Source: Maritalea sp047634455 (lineage in GTDB: Bacteria; Pseudomonadota; Alphaproteobacteria; Rhizobiales; Devosiaceae). From it: a stretch of DNA of 12,285 nucleotides. Below the pieces are notes generated by a model. The model did not search any database. It worked only from the letters and a program-made list of their open reading frames with translations, and was not told where the DNA came from. This document shows, piece after piece, positions 1-7,045 of this stretch (positions within the stretch are counted from its first letter, which is position 1; each line of letters starts with the position of its first letter). The translations under genes were made by a program, and so were the position numbers. The stretch lies in assembly GCF_047634455.1 (NCBI RefSeq), contig NZ_JBLIAI010000072.1, positions 1 to 12,285 of the forward strand. The letters run 5' to 3'.

Positions 1-477
1 TGGCAAAATGCGTACGATGGCTGTCATTTGATCGTAAGGGACACGCACGATCTGGAGTGCCAGATCTATGTCGAGATCTTCGCTTTTGAGCAATCGCGCC
101 TGATCTGCGTTGAAAATGCCAATATTGATGTCGCGATTGTTGTTCGTGCGGCTGTTTGTTGAATATGGCACACTGCCATCTGACCCGATCAGCGCGGCTG
201 TCCAAAATGTTGTCGGTAAATCACCGCTAATTCTGATCGGTCCATTGTTCAGATCGACGGCGCAAATAGCGTAAACAAAGGCTGGGTCTAGCCCCAATGT
301 CGCACGCAGGTCTTGATACTTGCTGTCCAGAACACGCATCTGATTTTCTGGCACAAGTCGAGAAATCACAGCCCATGCGCTTTGTGTCGACATAATTGGC
401 ATGATCAAAATGACCGTGATGTGGATGATGCCGCCCAAAACGATCCCAGCAAAGAGGTGTGTAAAGAACCGGATCAT
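1..477 (-). CDS. DUF1254 domain protein, membrane-anchored (partial, runs off left edge)
   Basis: An open minus-strand frame begins with ATG at 477 and stays open for 159 codons to base 1, so the C-terminus is missing. The first 30 residues (MIRFFTHLFAGIVLGG...) form one hydrophobic membrane segment with His7 and His19, as in the short membrane-anchored DUF1254 proteins of alphaproteobacteria. The rest is a soluble, probably periplasmic domain containing LGLDPAFVYAICAVDL and IGIFNADQARLL. Its ATG overlaps the TGA of the upstream DUF1214 gene (ATGA), which implies translational coupling. DUF1254 and DUF1214 are commonly paired, either fused or adjacent, which supports both calls. The biochemical role is unknown. 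The family assignment is recalled from the motif pattern and the pairing, not from a search. Confidence 0.75.
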   Translation of the reverse strand, partial: MIRFFTHLFAGIVLGGIIHITVILIMPIMSTQSAWAVISRLVPENQMRVLDSKYQDLRATLGLDPAFVYAICAVDLNNGPIRISGDLPTTFWTAALIGSDGSVPYSTNSRTNNNRDINIGIFNADQARLLKSEDLDIDLALQIVRVPYDQMTAIVRILP

Positions 478-1046
478 GAACAATTGACTTTCTGAACCGT
501 TGGCAACACCGCCAATTCATGCCCGGAGACCAAAAATGCGTTGGTGTCGTAAAAACTCAGTATAAATTTTAGCTTTCCTGAATCCGGTGTGGGCAACCAA
601 TTGCCGTGCGCAGCATTGGGTGAGACTGTAATCGTAAATGTGCCGCCAGCGTTTCTATTGATCTGTAAGCTAGTGAGATACTCGACGTCAGTGTTTTCCG
701 CATTTTCAGCCATTGGCGCTGCGCGTAATGTCCACACAGAAGCACTAGGTGTGCTGCCTGAAATGAGATAGCTGCAACTACCACTCAAAAACGCTCCGCT
801 TTGATCTTGAGTTGCCGTAAATACCACGCCTTCGGCGCGACCAAGTTGCAGCGCGCCCGATCGCGCAGATACTGCCTTGCTGTATGGGTCGGTGTCTGCG
901 CCACCGGCATCCGCCCAACCGTACCAAACGCCAAATCTTTGGGCCGACATTTCCCGACCGTTCTCGACCATGTAATAGGACGTGCCAAATCCCAAGATCA
1001 AGGCCACAAGCAGCGTAAAAACAATGTAAAGGGCGTTGCGGAGCAA
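474..1046 (-). CDS. DUF1214 domain protein, single membrane anchor
   Basis: This 190-residue protein has an N-terminal membrane segment at about residues 5-25 and then an extracytoplasmic domain. The DUF1214 signature is visible: DPYSKAVSARSG and VVFTATQDQSG in the first half, CSYLISG then VWTL near residues 91-106, and the C-terminal GNWLPTPDSG followed by LSFYDTN at about 148-169. I start it at TTG 1046 because this lies just after the PBP stop (TAG at 1051-1053) and keeps the membrane anchor. The next in-frame ATG, codon 26, would remove the anchor. Its TGA overlaps the ATG of the DUF1254 gene. Linkage to a peptidoglycan synthase suggests an envelope role, but no enzymatic function can be read from the sequence. 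Confidence 0.82.
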   Translation of the reverse strand: MLRNALYIVFTLLVALILGFGTSYYMVENGREMSAQRFGVWYGWADAGGADTDPYSKAVSARSGALQLGRAEGVVFTATQDQSGAFLSGSCSYLISGSTPSASVWTLRAAPMAENAENTDVEYLTSLQINRNAGGTFTITVSPNAAHGNWLPTPDSGKLKFILSFYDTNAFLVSGHELAVLPTVQKVNCS

Positions 1047-1050
1047 TGGA

Positions 1051-3210
1051 CTAACCTAGCGGAGACGGGGGTTGTAATTCAGAACTTGCAGCGGCAGGGG
1101 GACCCACAATCATCAACAACATATCGTCCAGTTTACGCTCAAGACCACGCAATTTCTCACCCGCTCCCTCTGTTAGCGTTGGTGGGCGGACCAGCAATGG
1201 TGTGTTGTCGTCAGACACTTGTTGGGTGTTTTGGTCAACTGCAATGCGTTCGAATTCTGCTCCAATAAGATCGGCTATTTTGATGTTTGAGTGCGCATAA
1301 GACATAAATTTTTGCCATGTTTGGGCTGGCAAACGACCGCCCGTAAGGTTGTTGGTTTTTGTGTAATCGTCATTGCCATACCAGATCGCGGCGACATAGT
1401 TGCCCGTGTAACCGGCAAACCATGCATCTCGATATGACTGGGTTGTTCCCGTCTTTCCCGCCGCGGGCGTGCCAGGGACTTGCGCCCGACGACCGGTGCC
1501 AGAGGTGACCACCGAGCGCAGCATTTCGTTGATTCCCAATACGGTTTCGGGTTTTAAAACCCGTTCGGGCGCGGGCTGTTTTTTGGCGTCAAAAACAACG
1601 TCGCCACGCAGTGTAGTCACACGGCTAATGCCAAATGCTTTCGCCTTGAAACCGCCATTGGCAAACACCGCATAGGATGAAGCCATGTCCATGACACTGA
1701 CAGAAATCACCCCAAGCGCCAGGGATCGGGTGACCGGGAAATCGTTTTGAATGCCCATTTTCTTTGCCAAATCAGCGATTGGCTGTCTGCCTGTTGCTTG
1801 AGATAGCCTTACTGGAACCGTGTTGATTGACCGCGTAAGGGCATTCTTAAGTGTAACCCGGCCAGCGTATGAGCGGCCATAGTTCTTTGGACACCAGTCT
1901 CCAATGCAAATTGGTGCATCTGTGATGATGGTTTTTGGTCCAAACTTTCCAGTTTCAAGCGCGGTAGCATATACAAAGGGTTTGAACGATGATCCAGGCT
2001 GTCTGGTTGGGCTAGTGGCGCGATTGAACTGGCTTTTGCCGTAATCATTGCCCCCCACCATTGCACGGACAGCCCCGCGGGGGTCGAGCACAACCATTGC
2101 ACCTTGTGTCACGCTATAGGCTTCGCCTTCTTCTCGTAACATAGATGCAATTGAATTCTCTGCGTGTTTTTGCAAAACCGGATCAACGGTTGTGCGTACG
2201 ACAAAAGCAGTTCCGGCAGGGTAGTCCTTGATGATGTCTTTGACTTCAATAAATGCCCAATCCAAAAAATAGTTTGGTGACTCTGTGTCTTCCAACCGCT
2301 CAATAGGGGATGCAGGAGACAAACGCGCATCTGTGACTTGGCCCTCGGTCATAAAACCGGCCTGCACCATGTTCGTTAAAACGTCACCCGCCCGTCCGCG
2401 CGCAGCTGCAAGGTCTATGTGAGGGGCATATTTTGTAGGTGCCTTGAACAGGCCAGCCAGCATGGCGGCTTCTGCAAGCGAAATGTTTTGCACCTTTTTG
2501 CCAAAATAATATTCGGCCGCCGCAGCAACGCCAAAATTTCCGCCTCCCATATAGGCGCGGTCAAAATACAGTTTCAGTATTTCATCCTTGCTGTACTGGG
2601 ATTCGAGCCATAGCGCCAAAAACGCTTCATGTAGTTTTCGCGTAATGGTCCTTTCAGATGTCAAAAACAGGTTCTTAGCAAGTTGCTGCGTGATCGTGCT
2701 GCCGCCTTCGACCAAGGATTTTGCCCGCACATTTGTGACCATCGCACGGCTGATGCCCACGATGTCGATGCCAAAATGCTCGTAAAACCGTCGGTCTTCG
2801 GTGGCGAGCGCGGCGTTGACCAAGTATTCTGGTAATGTTGCCAGCTCATTGCTGTCGTCAGTTCTAATGCCACGCCGACCAATTTCGTTGCCGTACCGGT
2901 CCAAAAATGTGATGGCGTAGTCGCCGACTTGGTTGAATTCGCCGCTTGCTGTTATTTGAAAAGAAGGCAGCGCCAACGCCGTCATCAACACAAGGCCCAT
3001 TGCAAAGAATGTCAGCCCGTCAGATACAACTTCCACCACAAGTCGATTAAAGCCCGTCACTCTAAATATGGACATGAAATCGCCAAAGCGCCGATAGCTA
3101 TACCCGAACGATTGAAAGGTTTCATAAAGCGAAGAATCAAGCCATGAATCCAAGCGAATAAGCTTCGAGGTTTTTCGCCCTTTTTTCTTTTGGTAGAATG
3201 GATCCGACAC
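1051..3210 (-). CDS. Class A penicillin-binding protein 1A (GT51 transglycosylase / transpeptidase)
   Basis: This bifunctional peptidoglycan synthase polymerises lipid II and cross-links the stem peptides at the inner membrane. Numbering from GTG 3210 (719 residues): a basic cytoplasmic N-terminus, a membrane helix near residues 60-85, then the GT51 motifs EDRRFYEHFG with catalytic Glu138, GGSTITQQLAKN at 169-180, RKLHEAFLALWLE, and KDEILKLYFDRAYMGGGNFG. The transpeptidase has SSFK (nucleophile Ser407, Lys410), SIN (461-463) and KTG (586-588), so both active sites look intact. The tail is a short helical, proline-ending extension. An in-frame TTG at 3222 would add four residues but has no Shine-Dalgarno; GGGA lies six bases before the GTG, giving an N-terminus of VSDPFYQKKK. 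The gene heads an operon with the DUF1214 and DUF1254 genes. Whether it is essential or redundant cannot be told here. Confidence 0.95.
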   Translation of the reverse strand: MSDPFYQKKKGRKTSKLIRLDSWLDSSLYETFQSFGYSYRRFGDFMSIFRVTGFNRLVVEVVSDGLTFFAMGLVLMTALALPSFQITASGEFNQVGDYAITFLDRYGNEIGRRGIRTDDSNELATLPEYLVNAALATEDRRFYEHFGIDIVGISRAMVTNVRAKSLVEGGSTITQQLAKNLFLTSERTITRKLHEAFLALWLESQYSKDEILKLYFDRAYMGGGNFGVAAAAEYYFGKKVQNISLAEAAMLAGLFKAPTKYAPHIDLAAARGRAGDVLTNMVQAGFMTEGQVTDARLSPASPIERLEDTESPNYFLDWAFIEVKDIIKDYPAGTAFVVRTTVDPVLQKHAENSIASMLREEGEAYSVTQGAMVVLDPRGAVRAMVGGNDYGKSQFNRATSPTRQPGSSFKPFVYATALETGKFGPKTIITDAPICIGDWCPKNYGRSYAGRVTLKNALTRSINTVPVRLSQATGRQPIADLAKKMGIQNDFPVTRSLALGVISVSVMDMASSYAVFANGGFKAKAFGISRVTTLRGDVVFDAKKQPAPERVLKPETVLGINEMLRSVVTSGTGRRAQVPGTPAAGKTGTTQSYRDAWFAGYTGNYVAAIWYGNDDYTKTNNLTGGRLPAQTWQKFMSYAHSNIKIADLIGAEFERIAVDQNTQQVSDDNTPLLVRPPTLTEGAGEKLRGLERKLDDMLLMIVGPPAAASSELQPPSPLG

Positions 3211-3336
3211 TTTTGTTCCCAAAACAGATGGTTATATAGGATTGATTAAGCGCTTGAGCCTTAACACTAAGTGCATTATGCCAACAATCGTATCAATTGA
3301 TGGCGTACATTCTCGGCTGAAACAAGGCGATATACA
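3211..3336. promoter_or_regulatory. Divergent intergenic region between PBP1A and ycgN
   Basis: This is the only divergent junction in the window, so it should hold promoters for both directions. On the minus strand a TATATAAC box at 3232-3239 lies close in front of the PBP start. On the plus strand TTGAGC (3254-3259), 17 bases, TATGCC (3277-3282) is a weak sigma70-like pair for ycgN. Two small perfect palindromes lie here: AAGCGCTT (3248-3255) and CACT-A-AGTG (3265-3273). The second is inside the spacer of the plus-strand pair. All matches are poor to moderate, so this is a regional call rather than a mapped promoter. Confidence 0.35.
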
Positions 3337-3795
3337 ATGAATTTTTGGGAAGAAAAATCGCTAAGTGAGATGTCCGATGCTCAATGGGAATCTCTGTGTG
3401 ACGGTTGCGCGCGTTGTTGCCTAATCAAACTGGAAGACGAAGACACCGGCCAAATCGTGACATCCGACGTGCATTGCGCGCTTATGAACGAAGAAACATG
3501 CGGTTGTACGGACTATAAGAACCGCCAAACGCGCGTACCAGACTGCATTAAATTGACGCCACAAAACGTGACTGAGATTAACTGGATGCCGGTCACCTGC
3601 GCGTACAGACGGTTGGCCGAGGGTAAGGGGCTTGCTTGGTGGCATCCGCTGGTTTCTGGCGACAAACAATCGGTTGTCGATGCTGGGATTTCAGTGCAAG
3701 GACGCTCGATTTCTGAAGACAAAGTGCGCGAAGAAGACTGGGAAGAACATATTGTTGGTTGGCCAGAATTTGACCCATCGGACGACCCCAAATAA
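3337..3795 (+). CDS. ycgN: YcgN / UPF0260 family cysteine-cluster protein
   Basis: This 152-residue cytoplasmic protein has a conserved set of cysteines suited to metal or iron-sulfur binding: C-x2-C-x2-CC at residues 21-28, Cys47, C-x-C at 55-57, Cys70 and Cys88. The surrounding text (CDGCARCC, TRVPDCIKL, WMPVTCAYRRL, WHPLVSGD) is typical of the YcgN/UPF0260 family, and the length is the usual one. AAGG stands about ten bases before the ATG at 3337. The biochemical function of the family is not established. It is a housekeeping-type gene, transcribed in the same direction as the GTA cluster and divergent from the PBP. No terminator follows it directly; the first hairpin downstream is at 3886-3917, in the GTA leader. 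Confidence 0.93.
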   Translation: MNFWEEKSLSEMSDAQWESLCDGCARCCLIKLEDEDTGQIVTSDVHCALMNEETCGCTDYKNRQTRVPDCIKLTPQNVTEINWMPVTCAYRRLAEGKGLAWWHPLVSGDKQSVVDAGISVQGRSISEDKVREEDWEEHIVGWPEFDPSDDPK

Positions 3796-3825
3796 GAAAA
3801 AATCCCCCTAATAGGAAAATAGTCC

Positions 3826-3854
3826 TTGACTGCGTGACGGTAGTTTGCTAAGTT
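3826..3854 (+). promoter_or_regulatory. Candidate sigma70-type promoter of the GTA cluster
   Basis: TTGACT (3826-3831) and TAAGTT (3849-3854) are separated by exactly 17 bases. The -35 box matches the consensus at five of six positions and the -10 box is weaker. A start seven bases after the -10 would be at A3861. It is the best promoter-like pair between ycgN and the terminase genes. No pair of CtrA-like TTAA half-sites is visible around it. Small inverted repeats (CCTA-A-TAGG at about 3808-3816, and AGGA-N6-TCCT just upstream of the -35) could be operator half-sites, but they are short. Confidence 0.5.
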
Positions 3855-3860
3855 CTGGGC

Positions 3861-3887
3861 ATGGTCGAAGAAGTGCGGCCAATATAG
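3861..3887 (+). other. Possible leader peptide MVEEVRPI (eight codons) in GTA leader
   Basis: ATG at 3861 opens a frame of eight codons ending in TAG at 3885-3887. The ATG coincides with the start site predicted from the promoter at 3826-3854, and no Shine-Dalgarno precedes it, so it would be translated from a leaderless RNA. Its stop codon touches the left arm of the terminator stem (from 3886). It is too short for coding statistics and may be chance. I list it because of its position relative to promoter and terminator. Confidence 0.25.
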
Positions 3888-3917
3888 CAGCCAGCTAACC
3901 GCTTGGTTGCTTTTTTT
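3886..3917 (+). terminator. Intrinsic terminator / attenuator in the leader of the GTA cluster
   Basis: AGCAGCCA (3886-3893) pairs with TGGTTGCT (3904-3911) with one G-U pair, around a ten-base loop. The right arm runs into seven T (3911-3917). An alternative left arm, GCGGCCAA (3875-3882), can pair with TTGGTTGC (3903-3910) with two G-U pairs, and also stops at the T run. It lies downstream of the candidate promoter and upstream of TerS, so it could attenuate the cluster. It could equally be the terminator of ycgN. A longer TerS frame starting at TTG 3903 would begin inside this hairpin, which argues for the later start. Confidence 0.6.
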
Positions 3918-3925
3918 ATTTCAGC

Positions 3926-3931
3926 AAAGAG
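3926..3931 (+). promoter_or_regulatory. Ribosome binding site deciding the TerS start
   Basis: AAAGAG lies seven bases before TTG 3939. The upstream in-frame TTG at 3903 has no Shine-Dalgarno and sits inside the terminator hairpin, so this site fixes the start at 3939. Confidence 0.55.
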
Positions 3932-3938
3932 CAGTCCT

Positions 3939-4352
3939 TTGAATTCATCCAATCCCAATTGGAGTGATGTTGCGCGCGCCTATTCGCAAGGCGAGTGCAC
4001 CGTCGCCCAAATCTGTACACAGTTTGGAGTGTCTAAGTCGAGCTTGTACCGGCAAGCGCGGTTGAACAAATGGCCACCACGAATGAATACGGCACAATCC
4101 AGTTATAACGACTTTGTGGAAAGCATGTTTTACGTCCTCTACAAACAACTAGACCAGGTCGAAAGCCGCATTAGTTCAGACGGCCCAGTCGATGCTGTTG
4201 CATTGGGCAATATTGCGAAGACATTTGAGAAACTGATTGAGCTTCGTGAAGCTGGCAAGGCACCAAACAAAACCAGAATCGAAAGCACCGCTGCGAGCGC
4301 GTTGCGCGAAATGTTGAGCAAAAACCTTGAACGGCTGAATGAACAGGATTGA
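3939..4352 (+). CDS. Terminase small subunit, GTA g1-like, with N-terminal helix-turn-helix
   Basis: This 137-residue protein (from TTG 3939) would recognise DNA and recruit the large terminase for packaging. Residues about 8-48 (WSDVARAYSQGE, then TVAQICTQFGVSKSSLYRQA, then RLNKWPPR) form a clear homeodomain-like helix-turn-helix of the kind at the N-terminus of phage small terminases. The remainder is largely helical (FVESMFYVLYKQLDQVESRI, VDAVALGNIAKTFEKLIEL), as expected for oligomerisation and TerL binding. The C-terminus resembles GTA g1 in size and position. The last 14 bases overlap the TerL start, indicating coupled translation. From memory, R. capsulatus gp1 is described as lacking a DNA-binding domain; if so, this protein retains a more phage-like form. 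TerS sequences diverge quickly, so the call rests on domain order and context. Confidence 0.8.
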   Translation: MNSSNPNWSDVARAYSQGECTVAQICTQFGVSKSSLYRQARLNKWPPRMNTAQSSYNDFVESMFYVLYKQLDQVESRISSDGPVDAVALGNIAKTFEKLIELREAGKAPNKTRIESTAASALREMLSKNLERLNEQD

Positions 4353-5604
4353 ACAACTGCTGTCCCAACTCTCTCAAAATGAGTTGGAAGCACTAAAGTT
4401 CGATTGGTCAATTTGGTCTCGAATTTCTCAACGCCCCCCAAATGGGGACTGGACCACTTGGTTGCTGCTTGGCGGGCGCGGCGCGGGCAAAACCCGCGCT
4501 GGCGCAGAGTGGGTGCGCGCCAATGCGACCGGCGTCAGTCCAAAAAGCCCAATCGCTTTGGTTGGCGAAACGATTTCAGATGCCCGTGCGGTGATGGTTG
4601 AGGGCCATTCAGGCCTGTTGGCCATTCATCCGATGGCAGAACGCCCGATGTTTAACAGGTCACGAAACGAACTTGAATGGCCAAATGGCGCAATTGCGCG
4701 GCTCTATTCTGCTAGCGATCCAGAAAGCTTGCGGGGGCCACAATTTTCGTCCGCATGGTGCGATGAGACGTGCAAGTGGCCCGATCCGGATGCGGCGTGG
4801 GATATGTTGCAGTTTTGTATGCGGCTTGGCGAGCGACCACAACAATTGGTCACCACAACGCCCAAGCCAATCAAGTTGCTCAAACGCATCATGCAAGACC
4901 CATCAACGCGGGTCACTAAAATGAAAACCGACGAAAACCGGCACAATCTTGCGCCTTCATTTGTCAACAGCATCGTGAGCCAATATCGCGGCACGTCGCT
5001 AGGGCGTCAGGAACTAGAAGGCGAAATCTTGGAGAACGCCGAAGATGCGCTGTGGTCGCGACACCTTATTGATATGAGCCGTGCGAACAGCGCGCCGGAA
5101 TTAGAACGCATCGTGATTGCAGTGGACCCACCCGTGTCCAGCCACGAGAAATCTGACAAATGCGGCATCGTGGTTGCTGGGGTTTCTCAGGGCTGCGTTT
5201 ATGTTTTAGCCGATGCAACATTGGCGCGAGCCACACCCCTAAAATGGGCAACCAAGGTGGTGGAACTATATGATCATTTCGAAGCCGATTGTGTGATTGT
5301 TGAAGTCAATCAAGGCGGAGATTTGGTCGCTAATGCATTGCATCAAGTCAATCCAAATTTGCCCGTGAAAAGTGTGCATGCCCGACGCGGTAAATGGCTA
5401 AGGGCCGAGCCCGTGGCGTTGTTATATGAGCGCGACGGGGTGCGTCACGTTGGGCTGCTTGCGGAGCTGGAAGATGAAATGTGCAATTTCACCAGCAATG
5501 GAAAAGCCAACGGCCATTCTCCGGACCGGCTTGATGCGCTTGTTTGGGCTGTAACCGAGCTTGCGCTGGTGCGTTCCAATCGCCCCAGAATTCGAAACAT
5601 TTAA
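4339..5604 (+). CDS. Terminase large subunit, GTA g2-like (ATPase and nuclease)
   Basis: This 421-residue motor protein pumps DNA into the head and cuts it. The N-terminal ATPase has Walker A GGRGAGKT (residues 45-52) and Walker B ending in Asp142-Glu143 (SSAWCDETCKW), with a TTTPKP coupling motif at 172-177. The C-terminal RNase H-like nuclease shows its acidic residues in order: Asp263 (IVIAVDPPVS), Glu322 (CVIVEVNQGGD), and Asp396/Asp399 (SPDRLDALVWA). Length and motif set match terminase_6-type GTA TerL, and all expected catalytic residues are present. It begins 14 bases inside the TerS gene and is followed 17 bases later by the portal gene. Confidence 0.96.
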   Translation: MNRIEQLLSQLSQNELEALKFDWSIWSRISQRPPNGDWTTWLLLGGRGAGKTRAGAEWVRANATGVSPKSPIALVGETISDARAVMVEGHSGLLAIHPMAERPMFNRSRNELEWPNGAIARLYSASDPESLRGPQFSSAWCDETCKWPDPDAAWDMLQFCMRLGERPQQLVTTTPKPIKLLKRIMQDPSTRVTKMKTDENRHNLAPSFVNSIVSQYRGTSLGRQELEGEILENAEDALWSRHLIDMSRANSAPELERIVIAVDPPVSSHEKSDKCGIVVAGVSQGCVYVLADATLARATPLKWATKVVELYDHFEADCVIVEVNQGGDLVANALHQVNPNLPVKSVHARRGKWLRAEPVALLYERDGVRHVGLLAELEDEMCNFTSNGKANGHSPDRLDALVWAVTELALVRSNRPRIRNI

Positions 5605-5621
5605 CTATCCAAGGGGTTCCC

Positions 5622-6827
5622 ATGGGAAACGTTTTTGACCGCCTATTTCGGCAGCGGGCGATTTCGCCTGTCGAACACAAGTCCGCGCATTCATTTATTT
5701 CAATGATTGACGGCCAATCCGCCAGTTGGTCTGGCCGATCCTACGCGTCTTTTGCGCAGCACGGGTTGATGAAAAACCCAGTTGTTCATCGCGCAATGTC
5801 ATTGGTTACCCAAAACGCCGCGCGTGTGCCGCTCATGGTGGACGATCACGGTGAACGATTGGCAACCCACCCGGTGCTTGATTTGATCGCATGCCCAAAT
5901 CCAGATTTGTCCGGCCCGGAACTAATGGAAACGATTTTTTACCATCTGCAACTGAGCGGCAACGCGTTTCTTGAACTGCTGCAATTTGAAGATGGCAAAT
6001 TTCATCTCTATCCGCTGCGCCCCGACCGGGTAATTCCAGTGGTTGGCGAGGATGGATGGATAAAGGCCTACGACTATAATGTTGGCCATAAGAAGCGCAG
6101 AATTGTCCCCACCAAGCGCAACCCGACGCCGATCATTCATTTGCGCAATTTCCACCCAACCAACGACCATTCTGGTTTGCCGCCAATTGCTGCGGCCATG
6201 GATGCGGTGGATACACATAACAAAGCCTGCGAGTGGCACAAATCCTTACTCGACAATGCCGCACGGCCATCCGGTGCGCTGATTTATAGCGCCGAAGCTG
6301 GCAACCTCACGAAAGAACAATTTGATCGGTTAAAATCTGAACTGAATGACAGTTTTCAGGGGGCCGCGAATGCAGGTCGGCCAATGGTTTTAGAAGGCGG
6401 ATTGGACTGGAAAGCCCTGTCTATGTCACCGCGCGACATGGATTTTATCGAGACCAAAAATAGCGCCGCAAGAGACATCGCCATGGCGTTTGGCGTACCA
6501 CCAATGTTGCTGTGTTTAGCGGGCGACAATACTTACGCCAACTATCGTGAGGCCAACCGCGCATTTTGGCGGCAAACCATTATCCCGCAAATGGTAAAAA
6601 CCTGCGCAACACTAACCCGTTGTTTAAAAACGGTAATTCATGGAAATTGGACCTTGGTTCCGAATTTTGAATCGATTGAATCCATTGCCGATGAGCGTCT
6701 CGCCAATTGGGCGAGCATTGATGTTTTGAATATTCTTACTGAAGACGAGAAGCGCGAATTGATAGGGCTTCCCAAAAATACTTTTAACAATACGAGCTCA
6801 GATAATTTGGGCCAAAGGGAGGAATAA
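5622..6827 (+). CDS. HK97-family portal protein, GTA g3-like
   Basis: This 401-residue protein would form the dodecameric ring at one head vertex through which DNA passes and to which the neck attaches. Family features visible are the N-terminal MGNVFDRLF, the block NPVVHRAMSLVTQNAARVPL near residues 50-70, NPDLSGPELMETIFYHLQLSGNAF, the LYPLRPDRV block, and the late GVPPMLLCLAGDNTYANYREANRAFW stretch before the clip/C-terminal helices. ATG 5622 is chosen because AAGGGG lies five bases upstream; the frame is open further upstream, but only as overlap with TerL. Its TAA overlaps the ATG of g3.5 (TAATG), preceded by the strong AGGGAGGA site. Confidence 0.94.
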   Translation: MGNVFDRLFRQRAISPVEHKSAHSFISMIDGQSASWSGRSYASFAQHGLMKNPVVHRAMSLVTQNAARVPLMVDDHGERLATHPVLDLIACPNPDLSGPELMETIFYHLQLSGNAFLELLQFEDGKFHLYPLRPDRVIPVVGEDGWIKAYDYNVGHKKRRIVPTKRNPTPIIHLRNFHPTNDHSGLPPIAAAMDAVDTHNKACEWHKSLLDNAARPSGALIYSAEAGNLTKEQFDRLKSELNDSFQGAANAGRPMVLEGGLDWKALSMSPRDMDFIETKNSAARDIAMAFGVPPMLLCLAGDNTYANYREANRAFWRQTIIPQMVKTCATLTRCLKTVIHGNWTLVPNFESIESIADERLANWASIDVLNILTEDEKRELIGLPKNTFNNTSSDNLGQREE

Positions 6828-7012
6828 TGACTGAAATTTCACAAGTATTTGCACAGCGCGGCGACCTGGCTCACCTCGCTCTTTTTTTATGGGCGAGTAG
6901 TACCAGCGGGTTGTTGGTGTGGACTTTGAAGGAGCTTGCGGCGGCAAATCGGCGCTTTGATCATTTTGTCAATGAGATCGCAGCGCTCAACAAACTTTTC
7001 AAACGCAAGTAA
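6827..7012 (+). CDS. GTA g3.5-like small membrane protein (head formation)
   Basis: This 61-residue protein has a polar N-terminus, one probable membrane helix at about residues 14-36 (LAHLALFLWASSTSGLLVWTL) and a basic C-terminal helix (ANRRFDHFVNEIAALN, ending FKRK). Its position between portal and protease, its size and its topology match the R. capsulatus g3.5 gene (rcc01685-type head-formation protein; recalled, not searched). Start ATG 6827 overlaps the portal stop, and AGGGAGGA stands just before it, so it should be well translated. Its function is not established. Membrane anchoring in a head module suggests assembly at the inner membrane, but that is inference. Confidence 0.8.
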   Translation: MTEISQVFAQRGDLAHLALFLWASSTSGLLVWTLKELAAANRRFDHFVNEIAALNKLFKRK

Positions 7013-7045
7013 CGAGCGGGCCAACAAATGAAGGAAAAATCAGCA

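Noticed and set aside
227..520. 97-codon minus-strand open frame overlapping the DUF1254 gene
   Set aside because: It overlaps, in another frame, the DUF1254 frame that is open to the window edge and coupled to its neighbour. Its composition (Cys/His/Arg-rich) is not protein-like.
801..1268. 155-codon plus-strand open frame
   Set aside because: It lies antisense to the DUF1214 gene and the 3' end of the PBP gene, which have clear family motifs; no ribosome binding site or recognisable domain.
3903..3938. Longer TerS start at TTG 3903
   Set aside because: It would begin inside the terminator hairpin and has no Shine-Dalgarno; AAAGAG fits TTG 3939.
3796..3938. Possible CtrA-type TTAA-N7-TTAA site upstream of the GTA genes
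   Set aside because: No pair of TTAA half-sites at the right spacing is present in this stretch.
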